Of a DNA stretch of 64,000 bases, positions 7,970 to 15,416 are shown piece by piece (position 1 is the first letter of the stretch; every line of letters begins with the position of its first letter). The stretch is from Micromonospora alfalfae (lineage in GTDB: Bacteria > Actinomycetota > Actinomycetes > Mycobacteriales > Micromonosporaceae). The notes beneath the pieces are model-generated. The model did not search any database. It was not told the origin of the DNA and saw only the letters and a list, made by a program, of their open reading frames with translations. The translations under genes were made by a program, and so were the position numbers. The DNA is taken from the NCBI RefSeq assembly GCF_022230925.1, contig NZ_JAKKFH010000027.1:62001-126000 (forward strand), read 5' to 3'.

Positions 7970-8434
7970 ATGAGAATTGTCGCGTGCGTCCTGTTGGTAG
8001 ATCCCGACGGGCAGCTGCTGCTGCAACTGCGCGACGGCAACGCGACGCACCACCCGAACGTGTGGGGGCTGCCCGGCGGCCACGGCGAGCCGGGGGAGAC
8101 ACCGGAGCAGACCGCCGAGCGGGAGTTGTGGGAGGAGACCGGCCTGCGGGCCGACGGGCCACTGCGCCCGGTCGCCGTGCAGTCGCTGCCCGAGCTGGCC
8201 CGGGTGAAGCACTACTTCCTCGGCAGCACCAGCGCCCGGCAGGAGGACGTGGTGCTCGGCGAGGGTGCGGCGATGCTCTTCGTCCCCGGTGCCGAGGTGC
8301 TCGACGGTCGTCAGTGGACTCCGGGCACAGTGGAGGTGTTGACCGAGATCCTCGCCTCAGCCGAGTACACCGCCCTGGCCACCGGCCGGATCGCCGGGCC
8401 GGCTCAGCCCGCCGGTGGTCGCCAGTCCGCGTAG
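7970..8434 (+). CDS. Nudix hydrolase
   Basis: Protein of 154 residues that should hydrolyse a nucleoside-diphosphate-linked substrate with Mg2+ in the cytoplasm. Seen: a full Nudix box at about residues 37-59, GGHGEPGETP...RELWEETGL, matching GX5EX7REUXEEXGU. It follows an N-terminal VACVLLVDPDGQLLLQLRDG strand pair and the NVWGLPGG turn. The substrate cannot be read from the sequence; MutT-like or NDP-sugar specificity are both possible. The 3' end overlaps the convergent monooxygenase gene by 31 bases, so the two share a 3' region without space for a terminator. Confidence 0.9.
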   Translation: MRIVACVLLVDPDGQLLLQLRDGNATHHPNVWGLPGGHGEPGETPEQTAERELWEETGLRADGPLRPVAVQSLPELARVKHYFLGSTSARQEDVVLGEGAAMLFVPGAEVLDGRQWTPGTVEVLTEILASAEYTALATGRIAGPAQPAGGRQSA

Positions 8435-9567
8435 CGAGCCATGCTGCGCAGGGCCAGCCGGCTCGGGATGAGCCGCAACGCGACGGTCCGCATCGCGAAG
8501 GCAATCGGGTTCTGCAGCTGCTGTCCGAACCGCCCGGCAACGTAGGAGGCACGGGCGACGGACTGACTGCGTGGTCGACGCTGCTCGTCGTATGCGGCCA
8601 GGGCGGCCGGCACTCCCTCGGCGCCGCTGGCGCAGACCGCGCCGAGCACCACCGCGTCCTCGATCGCCTGCCCGGCGCCCTGCCCGAGGTTGGGCGTCAT
8701 CGGGTGGGCGGCGTCGCCGAGCAACGCCACCCGCCCCCGCACGTACGAGGGCAGGGGCTCGGCCAGGTAGTGGATGTCGTTGCGTAGGACGGCTTCGGGC
8801 GGGGTCGCGGCGAGAAGCGCCGGGATGGGGGCATGCCAGTCGCCGAAGTGCTCCCGCACGGCTGCCAGTTCGTCGGGGGCGTGGCCGCCGGGCGGGGCGT
8901 TCAGCGCGCCGTACCAGTAGAGCTGGCCGTCGCCGATCGGCACCATGCCGAACTCGGCTCCCGGCCCCCAGGTGATGGCGGCCGGGATCGGATCGGGAAA
9001 CGCGATGGCCGCTCGCCAGGTCGTCGATCCGGCGTACACCGGGCCGGGGTGTTGCGGCCAGAGTTGGGCGCGGACCCGGCTGCGCAGGCCGTCGGCGCCG
9101 ACCACCAGATCGGCGGTGAGGGTGTGGGGACCGTCCGGCCTCTGGTAGCGCACCTCGGCGCGGTCCGGGCCGGACTCGACGTGCTCCACCGTGGCATTGG
9201 TGTGCAGGGCCGACGCCGGCAGGGCCTCGCGCAGGGTGCGGTGCAGCGTGGCCCGGTGCACGCCGAGCGCCGTGGTGCCCAGCTGCCTGATCATCTCCGA
9301 GGCGTCCACCCGGGACAGCCACCGCCCGTGCCGGTCGCGCATTCCGCCGGGTGCCTCACCGTGTCCACCCCGGCGCAGGGCCGGGCCGAGACCGAGGGCG
9401 TCCACCCCGCGTACGGCGTTGGCCATCAGGCTCAGGCCGGCACCGACCTCGCGCATTTCGGGGGCGCGCTCCAGCACTGTGACCCGCCACCCGTGCCGGT
9501 GCAGGGCGAGTGCCGCGCTCAACCCGCCGATGCCGGCGCCCACCACCACCGCGTGTGAGTCGTCCAT
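8404..9567 (-). CDS. FAD-dependent monooxygenase (PHBH-like)
   Basis: Flavoprotein of 387 residues that should hydroxylate or epoxidise a small, probably aromatic, substrate using NAD(P)H and O2. Seen: the Rossmann FAD motif VVVGAGIGGLSAALALHRHG near residues 7-27, the middle DG motif ADLVVGADGLRSRVR, and the C-terminal GD motif GRVALLGDAAHPMTPNLGQG. These are in the order and spacing of class A flavin monooxygenases. The ATG at 9567 has an AGGAGG ribosome site. It is divergent from the TetR gene and its leader contains an 18-bp palindrome that should bind that regulator, so it is the likely TetR-controlled target. The substrate is unknown. Confidence 0.9.
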   Translation of the reverse strand: MDDSHAVVVGAGIGGLSAALALHRHGWRVTVLERAPEMREVGAGLSLMANAVRGVDALGLGPALRRGGHGEAPGGMRDRHGRWLSRVDASEMIRQLGTTALGVHRATLHRTLREALPASALHTNATVEHVESGPDRAEVRYQRPDGPHTLTADLVVGADGLRSRVRAQLWPQHPGPVYAGSTTWRAAIAFPDPIPAAITWGPGAEFGMVPIGDGQLYWYGALNAPPGGHAPDELAAVREHFGDWHAPIPALLAATPPEAVLRNDIHYLAEPLPSYVRGRVALLGDAAHPMTPNLGQGAGQAIEDAVVLGAVCASGAEGVPAALAAYDEQRRPRSQSVARASYVAGRFGQQLQNPIAFAMRTVALRLIPSRLALRSMARYADWRPPAG

Positions 9568-9577
9568 GCCGATCCTC

Positions 9578-9595
9578 CTTCTACATCTGTAGAAG
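9578..9595. promoter_or_regulatory. TetR-type operator palindrome
   Basis: An 18-bp near-perfect palindrome, CTTCTACA-TC-TGTAGAAG, lies between the divergent monooxygenase and TetR genes. It overlaps the AGGAGG leader of the monooxygenase and sits 40 bases before the TetR start, so one repressor could control both. The 8-bp arms match exactly. Confidence 0.8.
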
Positions 9596-9634
9596 AGCGA
9601 TACTACCTGCGGACCACCGGAAGGGAGGAGAGCC

Positions 9635-10264
9635 ATGACGGCGCGGGCGAACCGGATCGCGACACTTACCGACGCGGCCATCGAACTGATCGCCGACGGT
9701 GGCATGCGCGCCCTGACCCACCGCGCGGTCGACGGCCGCGCCGGAATGCCGCCGGGCACCACCTCCGCGTACCTGCGGACCCGGCAGGCGCTGATCGAGG
9801 CGGTCGTCGGACGGCTCGCCGAACGGGACCGGGTCGACCTGGCCGCGTACGACCTGCCGACCGGCCCGCCACCCCCGACCCCTGCCCCCCGGCTCGACAG
9901 CGGCGACCTCGACGCGCTCGCCGCCGGCGTCGCCGAGGTGCTCGACCGCTGGTTGAGCACCGGGCGCAGCCGGAGCCTCGCCCGCTACGCCTGCCTCTTG
10001 GAAGCGGTGCACCGGCCCGAGCTGCGCGGCATCCTGCAACACGGCACCGGCCTGCGGGTGCAGGCCCGGGACCTGCTGACCCGGGCCGGGGCCACCGACC
10101 CCGAGCGGCAGGGCGACCAGTTCGTGGCGTTCGTGGACGGGCTGCTCTTCGACCGGCTGGCCGGCGCGGGCGCGCTCACCGCCCCACCGCCCGGCACCGC
10201 GGCCAGCCGGGCCGACCTGAGCTCCGCCGTCCGTACGCTGCTGCGCGCCCTCACCGGAACCTGA
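9635..10264 (+). CDS. TetR/AcrR-family repressor
   Basis: DNA-binding repressor of 209 residues. Seen: an N-terminal helix-turn-helix at about residues 8-55 (IATLTDAAIELIADGGMRALTHRAVDGRAG, partial; then PPGTTSAYLRTRQALIEAVV), where the usual F of the recognition helix is replaced by SAYLRT. An all-helical ligand domain follows. A GGAAGGAGG ribosome site precedes the ATG. It is divergent from the FAD monooxygenase with the palindrome at 9578-9595 between them, the standard layout for a repressor of its neighbour and of itself. The ligand is unknown, perhaps the monooxygenase substrate. Confidence 0.9.
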   Translation: MTARANRIATLTDAAIELIADGGMRALTHRAVDGRAGMPPGTTSAYLRTRQALIEAVVGRLAERDRVDLAAYDLPTGPPPPTPAPRLDSGDLDALAAGVAEVLDRWLSTGRSRSLARYACLLEAVHRPELRGILQHGTGLRVQARDLLTRAGATDPERQGDQFVAFVDGLLFDRLAGAGALTAPPPGTAASRADLSSAVRTLLRALTGT

Positions 10265-10330
10265 CCCGGACGGCGCGCCCGTCGTCGATCAGGTCGCCCG
10301 GCCCGGCATCGTGCGGACCCGTCGGCCCGC

Positions 10331-10430
10331 TGGCACCCGGGTGGGCAGCAACGCCCTGGCACCCGGGTGGGCAGCAACGCCCTGGCACCCGGGCGGGTAG
10401 CGACGCGCTGGCACCCGGGCAGGTAGCAAG
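10331..10430. repeat. 26-bp tandem repeat, 3.8 copies
   Basis: Four consecutive units begin TGGCACCCGGG at 10331, 10357, 10383 and 10409 with a 26-base period; the last is cut at 22 bases. Units 1 and 2 are identical, and units 3 and 4 carry scattered substitutions. Each unit contains a CACCCGGGTG-like palindrome. It lies downstream of the TetR gene in a 410-base stretch (10265-10674) with no gene. Confidence 0.85.
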
Positions 10431-10513
10431 CAGCCCGGTGATCAGGTCCGACGCGTGATGGGAGACGATCGCCTCGGGACGCCGCCGGCCGCCGGCATGG
10501 TGCCATGGGCCGG

Positions 10514-10577
10514 CCCTTTGGAGCTGAATCGTTTACGACATCGAACCTGATGCGTTTACGGCATCAGCTCCAAAGGG
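10514..10577. repeat. Inverted repeat with paired GTTTACG boxes
   Basis: A perfect 14-bp inverted repeat (CCCTTTGGAGCTGA at 10514-10527, its complement at 10564-10577) encloses 36 bases holding two related boxes built on CGTTTACG followed by CATC. The element is discrete, non-coding and looks like a small dispersed repeat or a regulator site. It lies about 100 bases upstream of the FUSC gene, so it may contribute to its promoter region. Confidence 0.75.
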
Positions 10578-10674
10578 GGAACGGGCGGCCTGCTGCGGTG
10601 AGCCAGCGGCGTGGTGTCGCGCTTCCGGCGGCGCGGCGGACCGGCCGGCCGGCGTGGGCGGGAGAGGGTGGGCG

Positions 10675-11799
10675 ATGACGCGGTTCAGCGGCCTGCGGAC
10701 GGCCGGCGGGCGGTTGCGGCAGGGCTGGCGGCCGGTGCTGGAGGCGACCGTCGCGGCGACCGTGGCCTGGCTGCTGGCCACCCGGTTGCTCGGGCACCCG
10801 CAGCCCTTCTTCGCGCCGGCCGCCGCGCTGATCGTCCTCGGCCAGGCCCGGGGGCAGCGCATCCGCCGGGCCGTCGAGGTCATCCTCGGGGTAGCCGCCG
10901 GGGTGCTCGTCGCCGACCTGGTGGTGCAGGCGCTCGGCCCGGGCAGCACCTGGACGGTGTTCACAGTCATCCTGCTCACCGTCCTCCTCGCGGTGGCCTT
11001 CGGCGCCACCGGCGTGACGCTGGTGCAGGCGGCCGTCTCGGCGCTCTACCTGGTGGTGGTCGCACCACCGGACGGCTCGTTGGTGCCGTTCCGCTTCGTC
11101 GACGCGCTGGTCGGCGGCGTGGTCGCCCTCGCGGCCAGCCTGCTGGTCGACGCCCGGCATCCGCTGGCGCCGCTGGTCGCCGAGGTGCGGCGGACCTTCG
11201 ACGAGTTGGCCGGGCTGCTCGGCGGGATCGCCGACGCGCTGGACGACCGCGACGAGCCGGCGGCGGTCGCCGCGCTGCGGCAGGCCCGGGGGATGGACGC
11301 CCGGGTGGACGGGCTGCGCGACGGGGTGCTGGCCGCCGGTGAGGCGCTGCGGCTCAACGTCCGTCGACGTCGGCACATCGGTCGGCTGCGCTCGGTGGAC
11401 GAGTCGATCCGGCAGATCGACTACGCGGTCCGCAATGTCCGGGTGCTGGCCCGTGCGGGCGTGACCCTCAGCCGGCTGCACACCCCGGCCCCGCCCGAGC
11501 TGGGCGCCGCCCTGCGGTCGCTGGCCGAGGCGGTCCGTCAGGCCGGTGCCGCCCTCGCCGCGGACCTGAACGGGCAGGAGGAGACCGCCGACCGGCACGC
11601 CAGCCGGGCCGACGAGTCGGCGTTGGCCGCTGTGCACGCCGCCGGGCAGCTCTTCGGCCCCACGCAGACCCTCCCCCTGGCGATGATCATCGGTCAGGTT
11701 CGGGCCACGGCCATCGACCTGCTGCGGGGCGTCAACCCGGAGGACGACGCCGCAGTCCTCGCCCGCGTCGACGACGCCCTCGGCCTCCCCCCGGTCTGA
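10675..11799 (+). CDS. FUSC-family/aromatic-acid-exporter-like membrane protein
   Basis: Inner-membrane protein of 374 residues. Seen: an N-terminal set of five to six hydrophobic segments (about residues 15-155: VAATVAWLLATRLLG, FFAPAAALIVLGQARGQRIR, VEVILGVAAGVLVADLVV, VFTVILLTVLLAVAFG, FVDALVGGVVALAASLLV). A long mostly helical soluble domain (about 160-374) follows. This layout matches the half-size FUSC/ArAE family linked to export of aromatic acids or other toxic metabolites. The start at 10675 is preceded by GGAGAGGG; an in-frame ATG at 10654 lacks this. Transport substrate unknown. Confidence 0.82.
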   Translation: MTRFSGLRTAGGRLRQGWRPVLEATVAATVAWLLATRLLGHPQPFFAPAAALIVLGQARGQRIRRAVEVILGVAAGVLVADLVVQALGPGSTWTVFTVILLTVLLAVAFGATGVTLVQAAVSALYLVVVAPPDGSLVPFRFVDALVGGVVALAASLLVDARHPLAPLVAEVRRTFDELAGLLGGIADALDDRDEPAAVAALRQARGMDARVDGLRDGVLAAGEALRLNVRRRRHIGRLRSVDESIRQIDYAVRNVRVLARAGVTLSRLHTPAPPELGAALRSLAEAVRQAGAALAADLNGQEETADRHASRADESALAAVHAAGQLFGPTQTLPLAMIIGQVRATAIDLLRGVNPEDDAAVLARVDDALGLPPV

Positions 11800-11838
11800 C
11801 GTTCGTACCGATCAGCGGCGGTTCCCCCGCCCCGCCCG

Positions 11839-11915
11839 GGTCGATCAAGGACTTGTGGTGCCTCCCGTAAGCCACTTTCCGTCGTCAATCGCCCACCACA
11901 ACTCCATGATCGACC
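11839..11915. repeat. 22-bp imperfect inverted repeat between convergent genes
   Basis: Arms at 11839-11860 (GGTCGATCAAGGACTTGTGG...) and 11894-11915 match in about 20 of 22 positions and enclose 33 bases. It lies between the 3' ends of the FUSC and esterase genes, so it could act as a bidirectional terminator or be a small dispersed repeat. Confidence 0.7.
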
Positions 11916-11955
11916 GGGGCGGGGCGGGGCGGGGCGGGGCGGGGCGGGGCGGGGT
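11916..11955. repeat. (GGGGC)7 microsatellite, G-quadruplex prone
   Basis: Seven exact GGGGC units followed by GGGGT form a pure 5-base tandem array directly after the inverted repeat and just past the 3' end of the esterase gene. Eight runs of four G on the plus strand could form G-quadruplexes. Confidence 0.9.
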
Positions 11956-11961
11956 GGTGGG

Positions 11962-12663
11962 TTACGTGGTGAGCCAGGCGAGGGCGGAATCGCGGATCGG
12001 GGCGGGAACGTCATGGCCGCCGGGGAACTCCTCGTAGGTCACGTCGTAGCCGAGGTCGTGCAGGTGGGGGACGAGACGGCGGCTGCACACGTCGATGGGC
12101 AGCACCCGGTCGTCGACCCCGTGCGAGATGAAGATCCGTGGCCGGCCGTGGGTGACCGGTGGGGCGGCGAAGCCGGGGGAGAAGGCCAGCACCGCGTCGA
12201 CCAGATCCCCGTTCGCCAAGCCCAGCGACAGCGCGTACGAGGCGCCGTCGGAGAAGCCGCCGACCGTCACGTCGGCCACCGGGTAGGTGTCGAAGACGGT
12301 CGCCAACAGCCCGTCGATGCGCCCCACGTCCGCCCCGAAACCGCCGGCGATCAAGTCCCAACTGGCCGCCGACGAGTCCGGGGCGACAAGCAGCAGGTGC
12401 TGCGCGTCCGCGACCGGCAACAGCAGGTCCAGCCCCTGTCGCGCGGAACCGCCCGCGCCGTGCAGGAGCAGCACCAACCGATACGCCGAAGCGTCGGTCG
12501 TCGGCTCCGGGGCGTACCCCAGGGCCAGCCGGTCACCGTCGGGGCCGGTCATCGGCACCAGCCCGGTGCGGCCCTGCGCCACCGGCGGGTGGCGGCGGGC
12601 GGTCAACCGGCCGTCCCGGGGGCTCGGCGCCGGGTCCCAGTGCGACGGCGCGGAGTCGGACAC
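11962..12663 (-). CDS. Alpha/beta hydrolase, phospholipase/carboxylesterase type
   Basis: Esterase-like hydrolase of 233 residues. Seen: an oxyanion-hole segment LVLLLHGAGGSARQG near residue 65, nucleophile elbow GFSDGASYALSLGL near residue 138 (Ser), acid segment ISHGVDDRVLP near 180 (Asp), and a catalytic His in FPGGHDVP near 215. This completes the triad in the order of the PF02230-type carboxylesterases. No signal peptide is visible, so it is probably cytoplasmic. The first about 35 residues are Pro/Arg-rich and may not be part of the fold; an internal start is possible. Substrate unknown. Confidence 0.85.
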   Translation of the reverse strand: MSDSAPSHWDPAPSPRDGRLTARRHPPVAQGRTGLVPMTGPDGDRLALGYAPEPTTDASAYRLVLLLHGAGGSARQGLDLLLPVADAQHLLLVAPDSSAASWDLIAGGFGADVGRIDGLLATVFDTYPVADVTVGGFSDGASYALSLGLANGDLVDAVLAFSPGFAAPPVTHGRPRIFISHGVDDRVLPIDVCSRRLVPHLHDLGYDVTYEEFPGGHDVPAPIRDSALAWLTT

Positions 12664-12741
12664 GGGTCGGCGCTCCTCACGCTGGACGAAAGGTCCGACG
12701 CGGTTACCCGGCCCGTACGGGGTTAACCGCCGAGCGTCGAC

Positions 12742-13734
12742 TCAGGCGCTGGCCCGCGCCACCAGGGCCGACGGGAAGAGGGTCGCCGGTGCTGCCGGGC
12801 GTCCGTCGAGCAGCGCGGTGGCCGCGGCGACGGCGATCCGCCCCACCGGGTGACTCGCCGTGGTCAGCGCCGGGGCGGTCATCCCGGCCAACGGGATGTC
12901 GTCGAACCCGGCCACCGCGACGTCGCCGGGCACCCGCACACCGGCGTCCCGTAGGCCCGCGATCACCCCGAGCGCGGTGTCGTCGCTGATCGCGTAGACC
13001 GCGTCGATGTCCGGCCAGCGCTGCAGCGCCTCGCCGGCCGCCGTCCGGCCGCGCGCCGCCCGGAAGTCCCCGGGCAGTATCCGCTCCGGTAGGCCCGCCT
13101 CGGCCATCAGCCGGCGGTACGTCTGCACCGGGCGTTGCGCGCAGGGCAGCCACCGGGGGCCGGTCACCATGGCGATCCGGCGGCGACCCGAGGCGTACAG
13201 ATGGCGCAGCACCGCTTCGGAGCCGGCGGCGTTGTCGACGTCGAACGACGGCACTGTCGCCGAGCCGACGCCGATCGAGACCACCCGACCGTGCAACGAC
13301 CGGGGCACCGCCGCCAGCAACTCCTCGGTGGTGTTGACCAGGATCACCCCGCACACGCTGCGATCCCCGTCGAGTTGGTGGAGGCTGCGGGGGTCGCCGA
13401 ACGGCAGCCAGTGCAGTGCCACCCCGACACCGGCGGGCGTGCACACCCGGGCGGCCGAGCCGACCACCTGGTGCACGTACGGGTCGTCCAGCACCGCGTC
13501 GCTGGTCCCCAGAACGGCCACCACCAGGCGGACGCCGCCGCCGCGGACCAACGCCCGGGCCGCCGGGTTGGGCACGTAGCCGAGCTGGTCGACGGCTGCC
13601 GTGACCTGTTTCCGGGCGGCCGGCGACGCGAACCCCGTGCCGGCGATCACCCGCGACGCCGTGGACCGGGACACCCCGGCGACCCGGGCCACGTCCTCAA
13701 GAGTGGCCGGTCGCTGCTGTGCCGCTGTCGTCAT
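12742..13734 (-). CDS. LacI-family transcriptional regulator
   Basis: Repressor of 330 residues. Seen: an N-terminal LacI helix-turn-helix (TLEDVARVAGVSRSTASRVI) with hinge (YVPNPAARALVRGG), then a periplasmic-binding-like effector domain with DDPYVHQVVGSA, GVILVNTTEE, AISDDTALGVIAGL and VAGFDDIPLAGM. The effector is probably a sugar or small metabolite. Two adjacent ATGs (13737 and 13734) follow GGGAGG; 13734 has the better spacing. It is divergent from an MFS transporter with a LacI-type operator between them, so it probably controls that transporter. Confidence 0.9.
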   Translation of the reverse strand: MTTAAQQRPATLEDVARVAGVSRSTASRVIAGTGFASPAARKQVTAAVDQLGYVPNPAARALVRGGGVRLVVAVLGTSDAVLDDPYVHQVVGSAARVCTPAGVGVALHWLPFGDPRSLHQLDGDRSVCGVILVNTTEELLAAVPRSLHGRVVSIGVGSATVPSFDVDNAAGSEAVLRHLYASGRRRIAMVTGPRWLPCAQRPVQTYRRLMAEAGLPERILPGDFRAARGRTAAGEALQRWPDIDAVYAISDDTALGVIAGLRDAGVRVPGDVAVAGFDDIPLAGMTAPALTTASHPVGRIAVAAATALLDGRPAAPATLFPSALVARASA

Positions 13735-13831
13735 CATCGCCTCCCGCGGCGGCCCGTCCGGTCGGACCAACGCCTGCGCACATCATGCCCCGGCCCGACC
13801 AGCAGCGGTAAGGGGCGGTCCCCGGTTGTGG

Positions 13832-13845
13832 TGGTAGCGCTCTCA
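13832..13845. promoter_or_regulatory. LacI-family operator candidate
   Basis: TGGTAGCGCTCTCA centred on AGCGCT agrees at 12 of 14 positions with the palindromic actinobacterial LacI-family consensus TGAGAGCGCTCTCA. It lies between the LacI gene and the divergent MFS gene, 50 bases before the chosen MFS start. Confidence 0.65.
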
Positions 13846-13894
13846 GGTGTGCGATCGTGCCAGGAGATCACCCCGAGAAAGAGGAACCGCCCTC

Positions 13895-15157
13895 GTGAGC
13901 GCCCCCACCAGTCGACCCCTGGCCCCGCACACCGCCTCGCCGAACCTGCGGACGGTGCGGCTCGCCCGCAACGGTGTCGCCGCCACCTTCACCCTCAACG
14001 GGCTGGCCGTCGGCAGTTGGTTCTCCCGCGTCCCGGCGGTCCGTGAGGCGTTGGACCTTTCCGCCGGCCGACTCGGGCTGCTGCTGCTGGCGATGAGCGT
14101 CGGCGCACTGCTCGCCATGCCCACCTCCGGCCTGCTCGCCCAGCGATTCGGCGCGGCCCGCACCGTGACGATGGCCACCGTGCTGGTAGCGGTCGGCCTG
14201 ACCGTGGCGGGGCTGGGCGCCACGATGACCGGGTCGTTCGCCCTCGTCGCCCTGGGGTTGGTTGCCCTCGGCTACGGCTCCGGCGCCTGCGACGTGGCGA
14301 TGAACGTCGAGGGCGCGGCTGTGGAACGGCGGCTGGGCCGGACGATCATGCCCCGTTTCCACGCCGGGTGGAGCCTCGGTTCGGTGGCCGGGGCGGCGCT
14401 TGGCGCCGGGGCGGCCCGCTTCGACGTGTCGGTCGGCGCGCATCTCGTCGCTGTGGCGGTGGTCGTGTTGACCGGCACCGCGCTCGCCGCCCGGACGTTC
14501 CTGCCGGTGGGCAGCGACCACACTGGTGACCCGGCGGACGCCACCCCCGCCGCCCGTCGCCGGGCGCAACTCGCCGCCTGGCGAGAGCCGCGCACCCTGC
14601 TGATCGGGCTGTTCGTGCTGGTGGCAGCGTTCACCGAGGGTGCCGCCAACGACTGGCTGGCCGTCGCGTTCATCGACGGACGGGACCTCAGCGAGGCTGC
14701 CGGCGCGGCGGTCTTCGCCGTCTTCGTGGTGGGCATGACCGTCGGACGCACCCTCGGCACCATCGCGCTGGACCGGTGGGGTCGGGTGCCCGTGCTCAGC
14801 GGCACCATCGGCCTCGCCGTTGTCGGCGCCGGCCTGGCCGTGCTGGCGGGCTCCGGGCCGGTGGCCGTCATCGGCGTCGCACTGTGGGGCCTCGGCGCGT
14901 CGCTGGGTTTCCCGGTCGGGATGAGCGCGGCGGCCGACGACGAGGCGCACGCGGCGGTACGGGTGAGCGTGGTCGCGGTGATCGGCTACACCGCGTTCCT
15001 CGGTGGCCCGCCGTTGCTGGGGCTGATCGGCGACGAGGTCGGCATCCTGCGCGCGCTGCTGGCGGTGCCGCTGCTGCTGCTGCCGACCCTGCTGCTGGTG
15101 CCGGTGCTGCGCCCGCCGCACCCCGCCGAGACTGCTCCGTCGGTGGTCAAGAACTGA
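13895..15157 (+). CDS. MFS transporter (YbjJ-like)
   Basis: Membrane transporter of 420 residues with about 12 hydrophobic segments. Seen: the first loop motif FSRVPAVREALDLSAGRLGLLL, partly quoted, GYGSGACDVAMNVEGAAVE in helices 4-5, FHAGWSLGSVAGAALGAG in helix 5 and AFTEGAANDWLAVAF in helix 7. These are typical of YbjJ/FucP-like MFS proteins. The GTG at 13895 is chosen because it follows GAAAGAGG and starts a normal N-terminus; an in-frame ATG at 13847 would overlap the operator region. A LacI-type regulator is divergent, and a sugar-like ligand or substrate is plausible. Substrate unknown. Confidence 0.85.
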   Translation: MSAPTSRPLAPHTASPNLRTVRLARNGVAATFTLNGLAVGSWFSRVPAVREALDLSAGRLGLLLLAMSVGALLAMPTSGLLAQRFGAARTVTMATVLVAVGLTVAGLGATMTGSFALVALGLVALGYGSGACDVAMNVEGAAVERRLGRTIMPRFHAGWSLGSVAGAALGAGAARFDVSVGAHLVAVAVVVLTGTALAARTFLPVGSDHTGDPADATPAARRRAQLAAWREPRTLLIGLFVLVAAFTEGAANDWLAVAFIDGRDLSEAAGAAVFAVFVVGMTVGRTLGTIALDRWGRVPVLSGTIGLAVVGAGLAVLAGSGPVAVIGVALWGLGASLGFPVGMSAAADDEAHAAVRVSVVAVIGYTAFLGGPPLLGLIGDEVGILRALLAVPLLLLPTLLLVPVLRPPHPAETAPSVVKN

Positions 15158-15230
15158 CCCACTTCGCTGCCGGGCGGTATCGGGTGCGTGGCCGACTGCG
15201 CCGCGCGCCCGTGCTGGTTACGGTCGCCCG

Positions 15231-15397
15231 ATGCCAACCGACGAGATCACCGCCGGCGCGGCGGGTAGCTGGACCCTGGGTTCTACGTCTCGCCCGGCGG
15301 CGCCCTGCGCGTCGGCACCGGGCCGGCCCGCTACGCCACCGAGTTGATCCGCGCGGCGCTCGCCCCGTACCCGGAGGACCTGACCCAGCTCGGTTGA
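15231..15397 (+). pseudogene. Aldo/keto reductase remnant (deleted and frameshifted)
   Basis: Seen: an ATG followed by MPTDEITAGAAGSWTLG, the usual N-terminus of actinobacterial aldo/keto reductases before the strand that reads GDL.V.R.GFGAM. The frame then shifts straight into FYVSPGGALRVGTGPARYATELIRAALAPYPEDL, here quoted only as FYVSPGGA...ELIRAALAPYPEDL, which corresponds to the family's later segment (DTA.FY.SP...ELI..AL.PYP.DL). It ends at TGA 15397, where the enzyme would continue with IVTKVG. About 30 internal residues and the whole C-terminal barrel are missing. It lies between the MFS gene and ileS in convergent position. Confidence 0.65.
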
Positions 15398-15416
15398 CCG
15401 CCCGCCCGGCCACCGC

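Noticed and set aside
10331..10430. A CRISPR array
   Set aside because: The units are contiguous without spacers, only 26 bases long, degenerate, and no cas gene is nearby.
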